From contig CASFRX010000042.1 in the NCBI GenBank assembly GCA_949297075.1, positions 1-46,820 of the forward strand: a stretch of 46,820 bases of DNA. The letters are read 5' to 3'. A model generated the notes under the pieces. It worked only from the letters and a program-made list of their open reading frames with translations, ran no database searches and was not told the DNA's origin. The translations under genes were made by a program, and so were the position numbers. The DNA is from an uncultured Oscillospiraceae bacterium (GTDB lineage: Bacteria > Bacillota > Clostridia > Oscillospirales > Acutalibacteraceae). Shown in pieces: positions 15,128-24,093 of this stretch; within the stretch, counting starts at the first letter, position 1, and each line of letters begins with the position of its first letter.

Positions 15128-15159
15128 GAGAGACCGTAACAACAGCGCTACGGTCTCTC
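15128..15159 (+). terminator. Hairpin terminator between the small ORF and the maturase gene
   Basis: Perfect 11-bp stem GAGAGACCGTA/TACGGTCTCTC, 10-base loop, followed on the plus strand by GTTTTCTAT. On the minus strand it lies right after the maturase stop but has a poorer T tract, so it may act in both directions. Confidence 0.75.
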
Positions 15160-15164
15160 GTTTT

Positions 15165-16244
15165 CTATATTCTGAACATTCTGAAAAGGGGCAGACATGA
15201 GGAGAAGAAGCTTTTGTAAGCTTCGCAATAATCTCGGTCTGCCTTTTGCCGTTTGCAGCCTCCGCCTCGGCAAAGCGGGAAAAATTTGCAAGCTTTACAT
15301 TCTTGGTGGGTGTTCAAGCTCTCAAGTATGAATTTTTTTGCTTTTTCGGATTTTGCCATGGATTCAAGGGAGGCTTCGTTAATGTTACCAAGCAGCCATT
15401 CGTCCGTGCAGTAGAAATCGCAGGGATAAATGTTGCCGTTGCCCTCTGCAACAAACTGATGAGTGCAGTGCCCGCACAAGCCGCATTGCTCAGGCCTGTC
15501 GCCTAAGTACATACGCACTAAGTTGTCAAAATAGCGAACGCTTACATAGTTGCCTCTGTAAAAATCTTTTACATATAGATTGAATACTTCAATAAGGAAT
15601 TTTTCAAACTGCTTGGGGGTCATATAAAGCTGATTCTCGCTTTTGTCGCCGAAAGGACGAAGGCACGGAATGAACTGCAAATATTTGTAGCCGCTGTCAC
15701 GCAGGGATTTGTATATTTCAGCACCGTTTTCTGCCGCAAGACCTGTTAATACTGTGAGTATGTTAAATTCAACCTTGTGCTTTTTCAGTATTTCCGCTTT
15801 TTCGCTGACTGTGTAATATACATTTTCGTTGTTTGCATCAACACGGAAGCGGTTGCAACTGTAATTGCCGTCAAGGCTCAAGCCGATAAGAAAACGGTTT
15901 TTGCGGAAAAATTCAGCCCATTTTTCGTCAATGAGTATTCCGTTTGTCTGCAATGAATAGAAAATCTCAGAGCCTTTAGTGTTGTGAAAATCAACTTTTT
16001 GGGTAAAGCTTTCAAAAAACTCCATTCCTCTAAGAAGCGGCTCACCGCCTTGAAAGGCAAAGGCAACGCTTTCTCCATCTGCAAAGTCAAGAGCGGATGA
16101 TATAAGTTTTTCCGCAGTTTCCTCTGCCATTAAGCCGAAATTTTCAAACTCGCGCTGAGAGGAAACATCGGCATAAAAGCAGTATTTGCATCTCAGGTTG
16201 CAAAGGCTTGAAGACGGCTTAATCATTATTGACAGAGGCGGCAT
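15165..16244 (-). CDS. Anaerobic sulfatase-maturating enzyme (radical SAM/SPASM)
   Basis: Converts the active-site cysteine of the neighbouring sulfatase to formylglycine using S-adenosylmethionine, without oxygen (family role). The 359-residue protein has the radical-SAM cluster motif Cys15-x3-Cys19-x2-Cys22 (CNLRCKYC) and the glycine-rich GGEPLLRG block. A SPASM region follows with cysteines in CGLCGHC, YPCDFYC and CKACKFFPLCRGGGC for two auxiliary [4Fe-4S] clusters. The start codon overlaps the sulfatase stop (TAATG), so synthesis of the two proteins is coupled. This linkage, plus a CxPxR sulfatase next door, supports sulfatase maturation over RiPP peptide modification, although SPASM enzymes of both kinds look alike. 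Confidence 0.9.
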   Translation of the reverse strand: MPPLSIMIKPSSSLCNLRCKYCFYADVSSQREFENFGLMAEETAEKLISSALDFADGESVAFAFQGGEPLLRGMEFFESFTQKVDFHNTKGSEIFYSLQTNGILIDEKWAEFFRKNRFLIGLSLDGNYSCNRFRVDANNENVYYTVSEKAEILKKHKVEFNILTVLTGLAAENGAEIYKSLRDSGYKYLQFIPCLRPFGDKSENQLYMTPKQFEKFLIEVFNLYVKDFYRGNYVSVRYFDNLVRMYLGDRPEQCGLCGHCTHQFVAEGNGNIYPCDFYCTDEWLLGNINEASLESMAKSEKAKKFILESLNTHQECKACKFFPLCRGGGCKRQKADRDYCEAYKSFFSSCLPLFRMFRI

Positions 16245-18256
16245 TATTTAATACCTCTGGGATTTGCCTCAAAATCTGCCTGGATAGAATTAAGCTTATC
16301 GTTCATTTCTGCGGAAATTTCAGGGTAAACAGTAGTTCTGTTATAGTTTTCGCCTATATCATCGGTGAGAATATGGAGCCAATTCTTGCGGTATTTGTCG
16401 AAGAATGCAGAGTTGTCGTTCTGAACGTTTTTGAAATACTTGAATGTTATGTTTTCGTTTTCTTTCAAAACATCGTAGTCATACTCGCTGTAGCTTTCCT
16501 TAGCCAAAACCTCTGCTGTAGGTACTGTGTATTGAATTGCTTTGACTTGTCTGCGCTTCATGTGCAGGATGGGGTTTTCCGCCGTGTGTATAACCTCGTC
16601 GCCGGTGAGCAAAGGCATCATGGAAACGCCGTCAAGAGCTCTGTCTGTGGGCAGATAAGCTTTTTCGCCGCCGTTGCCTGTTATACCGCAAAGGTCAACA
16701 AGAGTGGGGAACATATCCACAAGAGTTGCGCTGTTTTCACGGGTTTCGCCGTTATTCCAAAGTCCGGGATTGTTATCCCAACGGATAGCGAAAGGAACTT
16801 TTTGTCCGCCCTCATATGCCAGGTATTTACCGCCGCGGAGCAGACCTGTTGAGCCTTCAAGAGCAGGGCCGTTATCGCTTGTGAAAACAATAATCGTATC
16901 TTCAAGCACACCCAGCTGCTCCATTGTGTTAAAGAGCTCGCCGAGATAATAGTCAAATTCCGTTACGCAGTCTGCATAGGTGCCCATGCCTGTTTCGCCT
17001 GCAAATTCATCGCCAACGGAGATGGGAGCATGAGGCCATGGAGTAGTGTAGTAGGCAAAGAAAGGCTCGTTGTTTTCTGCTTTTTCGGTAATCCAAGCGC
17101 TGATTTCATCGTGAATGTATTTGCTGTTTTTGCGCTGGTCTTTCATTTCGTCTGCGCCGTGAACGATAGTGTATTCGCCGCCCTCTTCGCAAACATGATA
17201 GTAGGGCTTCATATCATTTACATGGTGGCTGCCGTAGAAATAATCAAAGCCCTGGTTTGTGGGCAGGTATTCGCCGTAATCGCCGAGATGCCATTTGCCG
17301 AAGCAGCCTGTTGAATAGCCTGCCGCTTTCATGATTTCTGCTATAGTGATTTCATCGCCGAGCAAACCGTCAACATTGTTTATCATTTCAACGCTGTTGA
17401 AAATTCTTGTCTGTGCAAAAGGTGATACACAGCTGATTGTGGGATAAATAACATTGTCAGCATAGCCTCTGTAGGGATATCTGCCTGTGAGTGCTGCAAA
17501 GCGGGCGGGAGAGCAGACAGAATAGCTTGAATAGAAATTATCAAAATTGAGTCCGTTTTCGCCTATGGAATCAATGTTGGGTGTTTCGTAAATTGCGCCG
17601 TTGAGGGATATATCGCCCCAACCCAGGTCGTCCATAAGAACAAAGAGTACATTGGGCTTGCCGGTTGTGTTTTTATCTACACCCTTGAGGTAATCATCGT
17701 GTCCGTCCCAAAGGCGCTGAGTCTGCGGCACGGTGCGCATATTCATGGTAAGAATATGTAAAACCGAGCTTGCAACAAGAAGCACGCTGAAAAAAGCGGA
17801 AACAATTTTTTTAGCAGCATCGGATTTCTTAAGCTTCTTCACGCTTAAAATCAGGCCTGCTAAGGAGATAAAAATAGGCAGAGTTAAAAGAATGTTGCCG
17901 CCAAGACGAGTGAAGAAGTTGCCGCTGCCGCTTGCCAAAGTGTGCTCAACACTGCTCCAGCCTGCACGAACGCTTGAAAATGCGCCGAAGCCTGCATCTG
18001 CGCCCCATACAACATGAAAGATGAACAGAGCGGCAAGGGGAAAAGCGTAACCGAGGAGCATATGTAAATATACTTTTTTCTTGATGATAAGAGAGAGCAG
18101 AATCAATGCCGAAACGATACAGCAATAGCCGATACAAACAACGGCAAAGAAGTTTTCTCTTGTTATTAGCTGTGCGGCGAAAACCGCAATGCCGATAACC
18201 ATTGTGATTATTGAAAAAACTTTTTTGGAAGAATCAAAAGCAAGCTGTTTTTTCAT
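16244..18256 (-). CDS. Membrane-anchored type I sulfatase (Cys-type)
   Basis: Predicted sulfate-ester hydrolase, 670 residues. The N-terminal 170 residues form about five membrane helices (near 14-31, 36-58, 62-84, 121-141, 151-171), which would place the catalytic domain outside the cell. The domain starts with KPNVLFVLMDDLGWGD (metal-binding aspartates). It carries the sulfatase signature Cys248-S-P-A-R in SVCSPARFAALTGRYPYRG, so Cys248 should become formylglycine, and continues with GKWHLG and TSDNGP. The C-terminal part (about 560-670) is typical of arylsulfatase-A-like enzymes. The polytopic N-terminus recalls LtaS-type phosphotransferases, but those use threonine and lack CxPxR. Own promoter; GAGGTG precedes the ATG. 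Substrate unknown. Confidence 0.9.
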   Translation of the reverse strand: MKKQLAFDSSKKVFSIITMVIGIAVFAAQLITRENFFAVVCIGYCCIVSALILLSLIIKKKVYLHMLLGYAFPLAALFIFHVVWGADAGFGAFSSVRAGWSSVEHTLASGSGNFFTRLGGNILLTLPIFISLAGLILSVKKLKKSDAAKKIVSAFFSVLLVASSVLHILTMNMRTVPQTQRLWDGHDDYLKGVDKNTTGKPNVLFVLMDDLGWGDISLNGAIYETPNIDSIGENGLNFDNFYSSYSVCSPARFAALTGRYPYRGYADNVIYPTISCVSPFAQTRIFNSVEMINNVDGLLGDEITIAEIMKAAGYSTGCFGKWHLGDYGEYLPTNQGFDYFYGSHHVNDMKPYYHVCEEGGEYTIVHGADEMKDQRKNSKYIHDEISAWITEKAENNEPFFAYYTTPWPHAPISVGDEFAGETGMGTYADCVTEFDYYLGELFNTMEQLGVLEDTIIVFTSDNGPALEGSTGLLRGGKYLAYEGGQKVPFAIRWDNNPGLWNNGETRENSATLVDMFPTLVDLCGITGNGGEKAYLPTDRALDGVSMMPLLTGDEVIHTAENPILHMKRRQVKAIQYTVPTAEVLAKESYSEYDYDVLKENENITFKYFKNVQNDNSAFFDKYRKNWLHILTDDIGENYNRTTVYPEISAEMNDKLNSIQADFEANPRGIK

Positions 18257-18285
18257 GTTATCACCTCATAGCAATTCTTGTGAAT

Positions 18286-18314
18286 ATTATATCATGGTAA
18301 ATGTTTGCGGTCAA
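18286..18314 (-). promoter_or_regulatory. Promoter of the sulfatase-maturase operon
   Basis: Minus strand TTGACC (18309-18314), 17-bp spacer ending TGA, consensus TATAAT (18286-18291). The -35 box directly abuts the T tract of the arg operon terminator. Confidence 0.78.
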
Positions 18315-18369
18315 CAAAAAAGCACCCTCCTGTTAAACATTATATCACAATGTATAACATTTGGGGTGC
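18315..18369 (-). terminator. Terminator of the arginine operon
   Basis: On the minus strand, 24 bp after the argD stop, a compound hairpin closes with GCACCC/GGGTGC. It contains an inner 10-bp AU/GU stem (AAATGTTATA with TATAATGTTT, including two G-U pairs as RNA) and is followed by a TTTTTTG tract. Confidence 0.75.
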
Positions 18370-18393
18370 GCTTAAATTTGATACTGTTTTATT

Positions 18394-19569
18394 TTATTCT
18401 TCTATTGCCGCTTTTAGCCTTTCAAGACCTAAATCAATTTCCTCTTTTGTTATGTTGAGAGGGGGCAGAAGCCTTACAAGAGCTTTTGCAGTTAAGCAGA
18501 TAACTCCCTTTTCAATGCCGCTTTTGACAACATCTGCGCCTGTTTTGCCCTCAACCTCAATGCCTATCATAAGACCCATACCGCGCACGGATTTAACATT
18601 CTTGAAAGTGAGCAGCTTTTCTCTGAGATATTTGCCCTTTTCCTGAACTTCGGCAAGAAAAGCTTCGTTATTAACCTTGCCGAGAACATAGCTTGCGCCT
18701 GCGCAAACAATGGGGTTGCCGCCGAAGGTAGAGCCGTGAGAGCCTGCGGCCATTGTTGAGCCGAGCTCCTTCGTGCAAAGGCAGGCGCCAATGGGAAGTC
18801 CGCCGCCTAAGCCCTTTGCAAGGGTGATGATGTCGGGCTTAATGCCGTAGTTTTGGAAAGCAAGAAGCTTGCCTGTGCGGCCTATACCTGTTTGAACCTC
18901 GTCAATTATAACAAGTATATCTTTTTCCTTTGCAAAATCGCAAACTGCGGTTACAAAGTCTTTGTCAAGGGGAATAACGCCGCCCTCTCCCTGAATCATT
19001 TCCATCATAACGGCACAGGTCTTTTCGTTTACAGCCGCCTTGATTTCGTCAAGCTTCTTTTCGCAGTAAACAAAGCCCTGAGGATAGGGACCGAAGCAAG
19101 CAGGGTGAAGCGCTTCCTGACCGCAGGCGGTGAGAGTGTTCATTGTTCTGCCGTGGAAAGAGCTGATGAGGGTTATAATCTCGTTTCTGCCCTCGCCGTA
19201 TTTGTCGCAGCTGTATTTGCGGGCAAGCTTGATTGCACATTCGTTGGCTTCAGCGCCTGAGTTGCCTAAAAATGCCTTGTCAAAGCCTGTTGCGGCAGTG
19301 AGCTCAGCAGTGAGCTTAGCTGTGGGCTCAGCATAGTAGAGGTTAGAGATGTGGCTGAGCTTGTGCGCCTGAGCGGCAACAGCGTTCGCCCAACCCTCGT
19401 CTGCATAGCCGAGGCAGTTTACACCGATGCCTGAGGTGAAATCAATATATTCTTTGCCGTTAAAATCCTTTGCAACAGCTCCCTTGCCGCTCTCGATAGC
19501 TAAATCATATCTGCCGTAGGTGGGCATTGCAGAGGAGTTATTTATATCTTTAATTTGCTGAAAATCCAT
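18394..19569 (-). CDS. argD: Acetylornithine aminotransferase
   Basis: Class III PLP aminotransferase converting N-acetylglutamate semialdehyde and glutamate to N-acetylornithine and 2-oxoglutarate. It has 391 residues. It shows the PLP phosphate-binding stretch NSGAEANECAIKLAR, SFHGRT, the cofactor Asp in VIIDEVQTGIGRTG and the Schiff-base Lys252 in ITLAKGLGGGLPIGA. It is last in the arg operon, 15 bp after argB, and is followed by the terminator. Related ornithine or GABA aminotransferases are possible by sequence alone, but the operon position settles the assignment. Confidence 0.96.
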   Translation of the reverse strand: MDFQQIKDINNSSAMPTYGRYDLAIESGKGAVAKDFNGKEYIDFTSGIGVNCLGYADEGWANAVAAQAHKLSHISNLYYAEPTAKLTAELTAATGFDKAFLGNSGAEANECAIKLARKYSCDKYGEGRNEIITLISSFHGRTMNTLTACGQEALHPACFGPYPQGFVYCEKKLDEIKAAVNEKTCAVMMEMIQGEGGVIPLDKDFVTAVCDFAKEKDILVIIDEVQTGIGRTGKLLAFQNYGIKPDIITLAKGLGGGLPIGACLCTKELGSTMAAGSHGSTFGGNPIVCAGASYVLGKVNNEAFLAEVQEKGKYLREKLLTFKNVKSVRGMGLMIGIEVEGKTGADVVKSGIEKGVICLTAKALVRLLPPLNITKEEIDLGLERLKAAIEE

Positions 19570-19584
19570 AAGTACTCTTCTTTC

Positions 19585-20433
19585 TTAATGAAACATTGTG
19601 CCGATACCTTCGTCGGTAAGAAGCTCTATGAGAATGGAATGTTCAATTCTGCCGTCCATGATAATTGCGTGCTTGACACCTCTGCGAACCGCCTCAACAC
19701 AGCAGTCAACCTTCGGAATCATACCGCCTTTGATGATGTTCTGCATCTTGAGAGCGGGAACTTCGCTGACATTCAGCTCTTTAATAAGTGTAGAATCATC
19801 ATCCTTATCACGCAAAAGACCTGCAATATCGGTCATGAGAATCAAATTCTCTGCGCCCAGAACAGCCGCAATGCGTGAAGCCGCAAGGTCAGCATTGACA
19901 TTGTATGCATGGTCGCCGCCTGCAACGGAGGAGATAACGGGAATATAGCCACTGTTAAGTATATCAAGCACAGGCTGGATATTTATTTGAGTTATATCGC
20001 CTACATAGCCCAAATCCTTTTCGTGGTGCTTAACGGCTGTAATCATGCTGCCGTCAATACCGCAAAGACCCATTGCCTTGCCGCCCTTTTTCTCAAGCAA
20101 TGCCACAAGGTCTTTGTTGACCTTGCCTGCAAGAACCATCTGAACAATGTCGATGGTTTCTTCGTCGGTGTAGCGCAAGCCGTCAACGAATCTGCTCTCC
20201 TTGTTGATTTTCTTGAGCATTTCGTTGATTTCGGGGCCGCCGCCGTGGACAAGGACAACCTTGATGCCGACAAGGGAGAGAAGAACGATATCCTCCATAA
20301 CAGCCTGCTTCAAGTCCTCATTAATCATTGCGTTGCCGCCGTATTTGATAACTACAACCTTGTTATAGTATTTTTGGATGTAGGGCAGAGCCTGTATAAG
20401 AATTTGTGAACGGTCAAAATTTGAAATTTCCAT
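19585..20433 (-). CDS. argB: Acetylglutamate kinase
   Basis: Phosphorylates N-acetylglutamate with ATP, the second step of arginine synthesis. The 282-residue protein has the amino-acid-kinase fold motifs VIKYGGNAM (Lys30) and VLVHGGGPEIN near the N-terminus. Further on it has NVNADLAASRIAAVLGAENLILMTD and the C-terminal GGMIPKVDCCVEAV. An N-terminal extension of about 20 residues (RSQILIQALPYIQKYYNK) forms the helix seen in arginine-inhibited hexameric forms, so feedback inhibition by arginine is likely (inference). GAGGG precedes the ATG; 24 bp after argJ. Confidence 0.97.
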   Translation of the reverse strand: MEISNFDRSQILIQALPYIQKYYNKVVVIKYGGNAMINEDLKQAVMEDIVLLSLVGIKVVLVHGGGPEINEMLKKINKESRFVDGLRYTDEETIDIVQMVLAGKVNKDLVALLEKKGGKAMGLCGIDGSMITAVKHHEKDLGYVGDITQINIQPVLDILNSGYIPVISSVAGGDHAYNVNADLAASRIAAVLGAENLILMTDIAGLLRDKDDDSTLIKELNVSEVPALKMQNIIKGGMIPKVDCCVEAVRRGVKHAIIMDGRIEHSILIELLTDEGIGTMFH

Positions 20434-20457
20434 CTGTTTTCCCTCGCAAGAGATTAA

Positions 20458-21672
20458 TTATGAACGGTAGTCACCGTTGATTTTAACATAGTCGTAGGTT
20501 AAATCACAGCCCCAGGCGGTAGCCTCCGCTTCACCGTCGCTGAGCTTGATATCTATGGTGATTTCGTTTTCGAGAAGTATTGTTTTTGCAATACCCTCAT
20601 CAAACTCAATGCCTGCACCGTTGCGGCAAACTGCAATGCTTCCCTTGCAGCTTACAAAGTCAACATCAACGCCGTTAATGTTGAGCTCAGCGCCGCTGTA
20701 GCCGATAGCGCAGAGCACTCTGCCCCAGTTTGCATCGGCGCCGAACATAGCAGCCTTTAAGAGAGAAGAATTGATAACGGATTTTGCAACGGTTTTAGCT
20801 GTTGCTTTGTCCTTTGCGCCGTGAACATAAGCTTCAACAAGCTTTGTCGCGCCCTCTCCGTCACGGGCAATTTCACGGGAGAGATAACGCAGAGCCTCGA
20901 AAAGAGCTGACTTGAATGTGTCAAATTCTGCACCCTCTGCTGTGATTTCAGCGTTGCCTGCAAGCCCGCTTGCGAGAATTGAGCACATATCGTTCGTTGA
21001 GGTATCGCCGTCAACGGATACCATGTTGAATGTATCGCAAACGACAGCGTTGAGGGCTTTTTTGAGCATTTCTGCGCTGATTGCGGCGTCTGTTGTGAGG
21101 AAGCAGAGCATGGTTGCCATGTTGGGCATAATCATGCCGCTGCCCTTTGCCATGCCGCCGATATAGCAGGTTTTGCCGTCAAGCTCGAATTTAACGCAAA
21201 CCTGTTTTTCGTGTGTGTCGGTTGTCATAATAGCAATGGCAGCCCTTTCGCCGCCATCACGGCTCAAGCCCCCTTTAAGCTCATCAATATGGTTTGCTAT
21301 TGGCTCAATGTTGATAGAGGGACCGATAACACCTGTCGAAGCAACTATAACATCTTTTGCGCTGATACCCAGAGCATTTGCGGCAAGGGCGCACATAGCC
21401 TCTGCCTTTTCAATGCCGTCTGCGGCGCAAGTGTTTGCTATGCCTGAGTTGCAGATAATAGCCTGTGCAACGCCGTTTTCAAGGTTTGCCGCCGTAACTC
21501 TGTTGGGTGCGCCCTTGACAAGGTTGCTTGTGTGCATAGCCGCCGCTGTGCAGGGCTTTTCGCAGTAAACCAAGGCCAAATCGTGTTTTGTTTTGTTGCG
21601 CCTGATTCCGCAGTGGACGGAGTTTGCAACAAAACCGAGAGGGGTAGTAACTGTACCTTTAATAAATTCCAT
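20458..21672 (-). CDS. argJ: Glutamate N-acetyltransferase / ornithine acetyltransferase
   Basis: Bifunctional or monofunctional ArgJ that moves the acetyl group from N-acetylornithine to glutamate, making the pathway cyclic. The 404-residue precursor contains the self-cleavage site MPNMA/TMLCFLTTDA, giving Thr187 as the N-terminal nucleophile of the beta chain. The oxyanion-hole pair Thr-Gly lies in ASTGVIGPSI (about 111-120). It also has VSVDGDTSTND and ends ...VKINGDYRS, typical of full-length ArgJ. AGGAG precedes the ATG. The argJ-type cyclic pathway means argE is not needed. Whether it also uses acetyl-CoA (argA activity) cannot be read from sequence. Confidence 0.97.
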   Translation of the reverse strand: MEFIKGTVTTPLGFVANSVHCGIRRNKTKHDLALVYCEKPCTAAAMHTSNLVKGAPNRVTAANLENGVAQAIICNSGIANTCAADGIEKAEAMCALAANALGISAKDVIVASTGVIGPSINIEPIANHIDELKGGLSRDGGERAAIAIMTTDTHEKQVCVKFELDGKTCYIGGMAKGSGMIMPNMATMLCFLTTDAAISAEMLKKALNAVVCDTFNMVSVDGDTSTNDMCSILASGLAGNAEITAEGAEFDTFKSALFEALRYLSREIARDGEGATKLVEAYVHGAKDKATAKTVAKSVINSSLLKAAMFGADANWGRVLCAIGYSGAELNINGVDVDFVSCKGSIAVCRNGAGIEFDEGIAKTILLENEITIDIKLSDGEAEATAWGCDLTYDYVKINGDYRS

Positions 21673-21704
21673 TTATATACTCCTAAAATTGAAGAAAACT
21701 ATTA

Positions 21705-22742
21705 TTAAAACGCAGGAGGAATTAAATCCAAGCCTGTTTCTTCGGGAAGACCGAAAATAAGGTTCATGTTCTGAATTGCCTGACCTGCCGCACCCTTGAC
21801 CATGTTGTCGATTGTTGAAACAACAATTAGCGTGCCTGTGCGTGAATCAACATGGAGGGAGATATCGCACATATTTGTGTATTTGACATTTCGCAGGTTA
21901 GCTGTTGCACCGTCTTTGAGAACACGGACAAACTGCTCGCCCTCGTATTTTTTCTCGTAAGCGGCACGAACCTGCTCTTTTGTAACGCCGTCCTTGAGCT
22001 TTACATACATTGTGGAAACAATGCCTCGGTTGACGGGGAGAAGGTGAGGCACAAATGTTACCTTGACCTTTTTGCCGCCGACCTTGGAGAGAGTCTGCTC
22101 AATTTCGGGTGTGTGGCGGTGAACGCCGACTTTGTAGGGCGAGAAAGCTTCGTTGCAGTCGGGATAGTGAGTAGTCTGGCTCAAGCCTCTGCCTGCGCCT
22201 GTTACGCCTGATTTTGAATCGATAATAATGCTGTCTGTCTCTACGAGTGCGTTTTCGATTGCCGGTGCAAGGCCGAGAGCCGCACTTGTGGGGTAACAGC
22301 CGGGGTTTGCAATTATGTTTGTATCCTTTGCCTTTTCACGGAAAAGCTCAGGCACGCAATATACAGCGCTTTTATGTATTTTCGGCTTATCAAAAGGCTT
22401 GTTATACCACTCGTTGTATTCCTCTTCGCTCTCAAGGCGGAAATCTGCGCCCAAGTCGATGAACTTTCTGCCCTTTTCAAGACATTCTGCCGCAAGCGGC
22501 TCGGAAAGGCCGTGAGGCAGGCAGGCGAAAACAACATCGCTCATATCGACAGCTTCGCTCTGATTAATGCAAACCTTGTCGCAAAGGCCGAGGAATGAGG
22601 GGTATATGTCGCTGAGAGCCTGACCCTCAAAGCTCTTGGAGCAAAGGGCGGCAAGCTCAACATCGGGATGCTTGAGTAAAAGACGAACAAGCTCTGCGCC
22701 GGCATAGCCTGTAGCGCCTATAACGGATGCTTTTATTTTCAT
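21705..22742 (-). CDS. argC: N-acetyl-gamma-glutamyl-phosphate reductase
   Basis: NADPH-dependent reductase giving N-acetylglutamate semialdehyde. It has 345 residues, with the Rossmann motif GATGYAGAEL (9-18) and the active-site Cys149 in ANPGCYPTSA. SGVTGAGRG and VHRHTPEIEQ carry catalytic and substrate-binding residues. AAGGA precedes the ATG. It lies between argH (12 bp upstream) and argJ (32 bp downstream). Confidence 0.97.
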   Translation of the reverse strand: MKIKASVIGATGYAGAELVRLLLKHPDVELAALCSKSFEGQALSDIYPSFLGLCDKVCINQSEAVDMSDVVFACLPHGLSEPLAAECLEKGRKFIDLGADFRLESEEEYNEWYNKPFDKPKIHKSAVYCVPELFREKAKDTNIIANPGCYPTSAALGLAPAIENALVETDSIIIDSKSGVTGAGRGLSQTTHYPDCNEAFSPYKVGVHRHTPEIEQTLSKVGGKKVKVTFVPHLLPVNRGIVSTMYVKLKDGVTKEQVRAAYEKKYEGEQFVRVLKDGATANLRNVKYTNMCDISLHVDSRTGTLIVVSTIDNMVKGAAGQAIQNMNLIFGLPEETGLDLIPPAF

Positions 22743-22754
22743 AGCGGTAAATCC

Positions 22755-24065
22755 TTATTTTTTAATCCTATTTTTTACGCAGGTTTCAAGGCTGATTGCT
22801 TTATAAACATCTTCGTCAAACAGCTCGCATACGCTTTGATATTTTTCAAGGGGCAGCGTTTCAAGAGTGAGCTTTTCTCTGATGCAAAGGGCTACAAGCT
22901 CGCCTGTTGCCTTGTATGCATCGCGGAAGGGCAAGCCTTTGCCGACGAGATAGTCTGCGCAGTCTGTTGCGTTGATAAAGCCCTCTGCCGCAGCTTTACG
23001 CATATTTTCGGGGATAACACGCATTGTTTCAATCATGGGGTCAAGTGCTGTCATGCACATTTTGACTGTGTCAACAGCATCAAATATAGCCTCTTTATCC
23101 TCCTGCATATCCTTGTTGTATGCAAGTGGCAGGCCTTTCATTGCCGTGAGCAGAGTCATAAGGTCGCCGAACACACGGCCTGATTTGCCGCGGATGAGCT
23201 CGGCAAGGTCGGGGTTCTTTTTTTGAGGCATTATGCTGGAGCCTGTTGAGAAAGCATCGTCAAGCTCGACGAATTTGAATTCCCATGAGCACCAGAGAAT
23301 AATCTCCTCGCAAAGGCGGGAGAGGTGAACCATGAGGATTGAAAGAGCAGAAGCAATTTCAAGGCAGAAGTCACGATCGGAAACACCGTCAAGAGTGTTT
23401 TCAACAATGCCGTCAAAGCCCAAAAGCTCTGCTGTCATAGCTCTGTCGATGGGATATGTTGTGCCGGCCAAAGCGCCGCTGCCTAAGGGAGAATAGTTCA
23501 TTCTTGCCTTGGCGTCTGCCAGCCTGCCCATATCTCTTTCGAGCATGCTGACATAAGCTGAAAGCTGCATGCAGAAAGTTATGGGCTGAGCACGCTGTAA
23601 GTGAGTGTAGCCGGGCATAATTGTGTTTTCGTTTTCGTGTGCTTTATTAAAAATTGTATCTGTGAGGTGGCGGAGCATATCCATAACATCTTCGCACTCG
23701 CGGCGGAGAGTCAGGCGAATATCAGTTGCAACCTGGTCGTTACGGCTTCTGCCTGTGTGCAGGCGTTTGCCGGCGTCGCCTATGCGTGCGGTGAGAGTCT
23801 GCTCAACAAAGGTGTGTATATCCTCTGCATCGGGGTCAATAAGCAGAATACCGTCTGTGATTTCCTGTTTGATTTCTTTGAGACCGTTGATGATTTTTTC
23901 GCAGTCCTCAACGGGAATGATGCCCTGAGTGCCGAGCATAACAGCATGGGCGATGGAGCCGTCAATATCCTCACGGTACATACGGCTGTCAAATTTAATT
24001 GAAGAGTTGAAATCGTTAGTGCGTTTGTCCGCTTCTTTAGAGAAACGGCCTGCCCATAACTTCAT
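22755..24065 (-). CDS. argH: Argininosuccinate lyase
   Basis: Splits argininosuccinate into arginine and fumarate, the last step of the pathway. The 436-residue protein starts MKLWAGRFSKE, has TGRSRNDQ (104-111), His155 in GYTHLQRAQP and the mobile signature loop GSSIMPQKKNPD (275-286) with the catalytic serine. AGGTAGG precedes the ATG. It is separated from argG by 78 bp containing a GC-rich hairpin without a T tract. Confidence 0.97.
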   Translation of the reverse strand: MKLWAGRFSKEADKRTNDFNSSIKFDSRMYREDIDGSIAHAVMLGTQGIIPVEDCEKIINGLKEIKQEITDGILLIDPDAEDIHTFVEQTLTARIGDAGKRLHTGRSRNDQVATDIRLTLRRECEDVMDMLRHLTDTIFNKAHENENTIMPGYTHLQRAQPITFCMQLSAYVSMLERDMGRLADAKARMNYSPLGSGALAGTTYPIDRAMTAELLGFDGIVENTLDGVSDRDFCLEIASALSILMVHLSRLCEEIILWCSWEFKFVELDDAFSTGSSIMPQKKNPDLAELIRGKSGRVFGDLMTLLTAMKGLPLAYNKDMQEDKEAIFDAVDTVKMCMTALDPMIETMRVIPENMRKAAAEGFINATDCADYLVGKGLPFRDAYKATGELVALCIREKLTLETLPLEKYQSVCELFDEDVYKAISLETCVKNRIKK

Positions 24066-24093
24066 ATTTATTCCTACCTTTTAAACAACTTTT

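Noticed and set aside
15165..16244. RiPP-modifying SPASM enzyme with the 52-residue peptide as precursor
   Set aside because: The TAATG coupling to a CxPxR sulfatase explains the enzyme better; the peptide is on the opposite strand and has only one cysteine.
16244..18256. Lipoteichoic acid synthase (LtaS) because of five N-terminal helices
   Set aside because: LtaS uses a threonine nucleophile; this protein has the formylglycine motif CSPAR and arylsulfatase-type C-terminal blocks.
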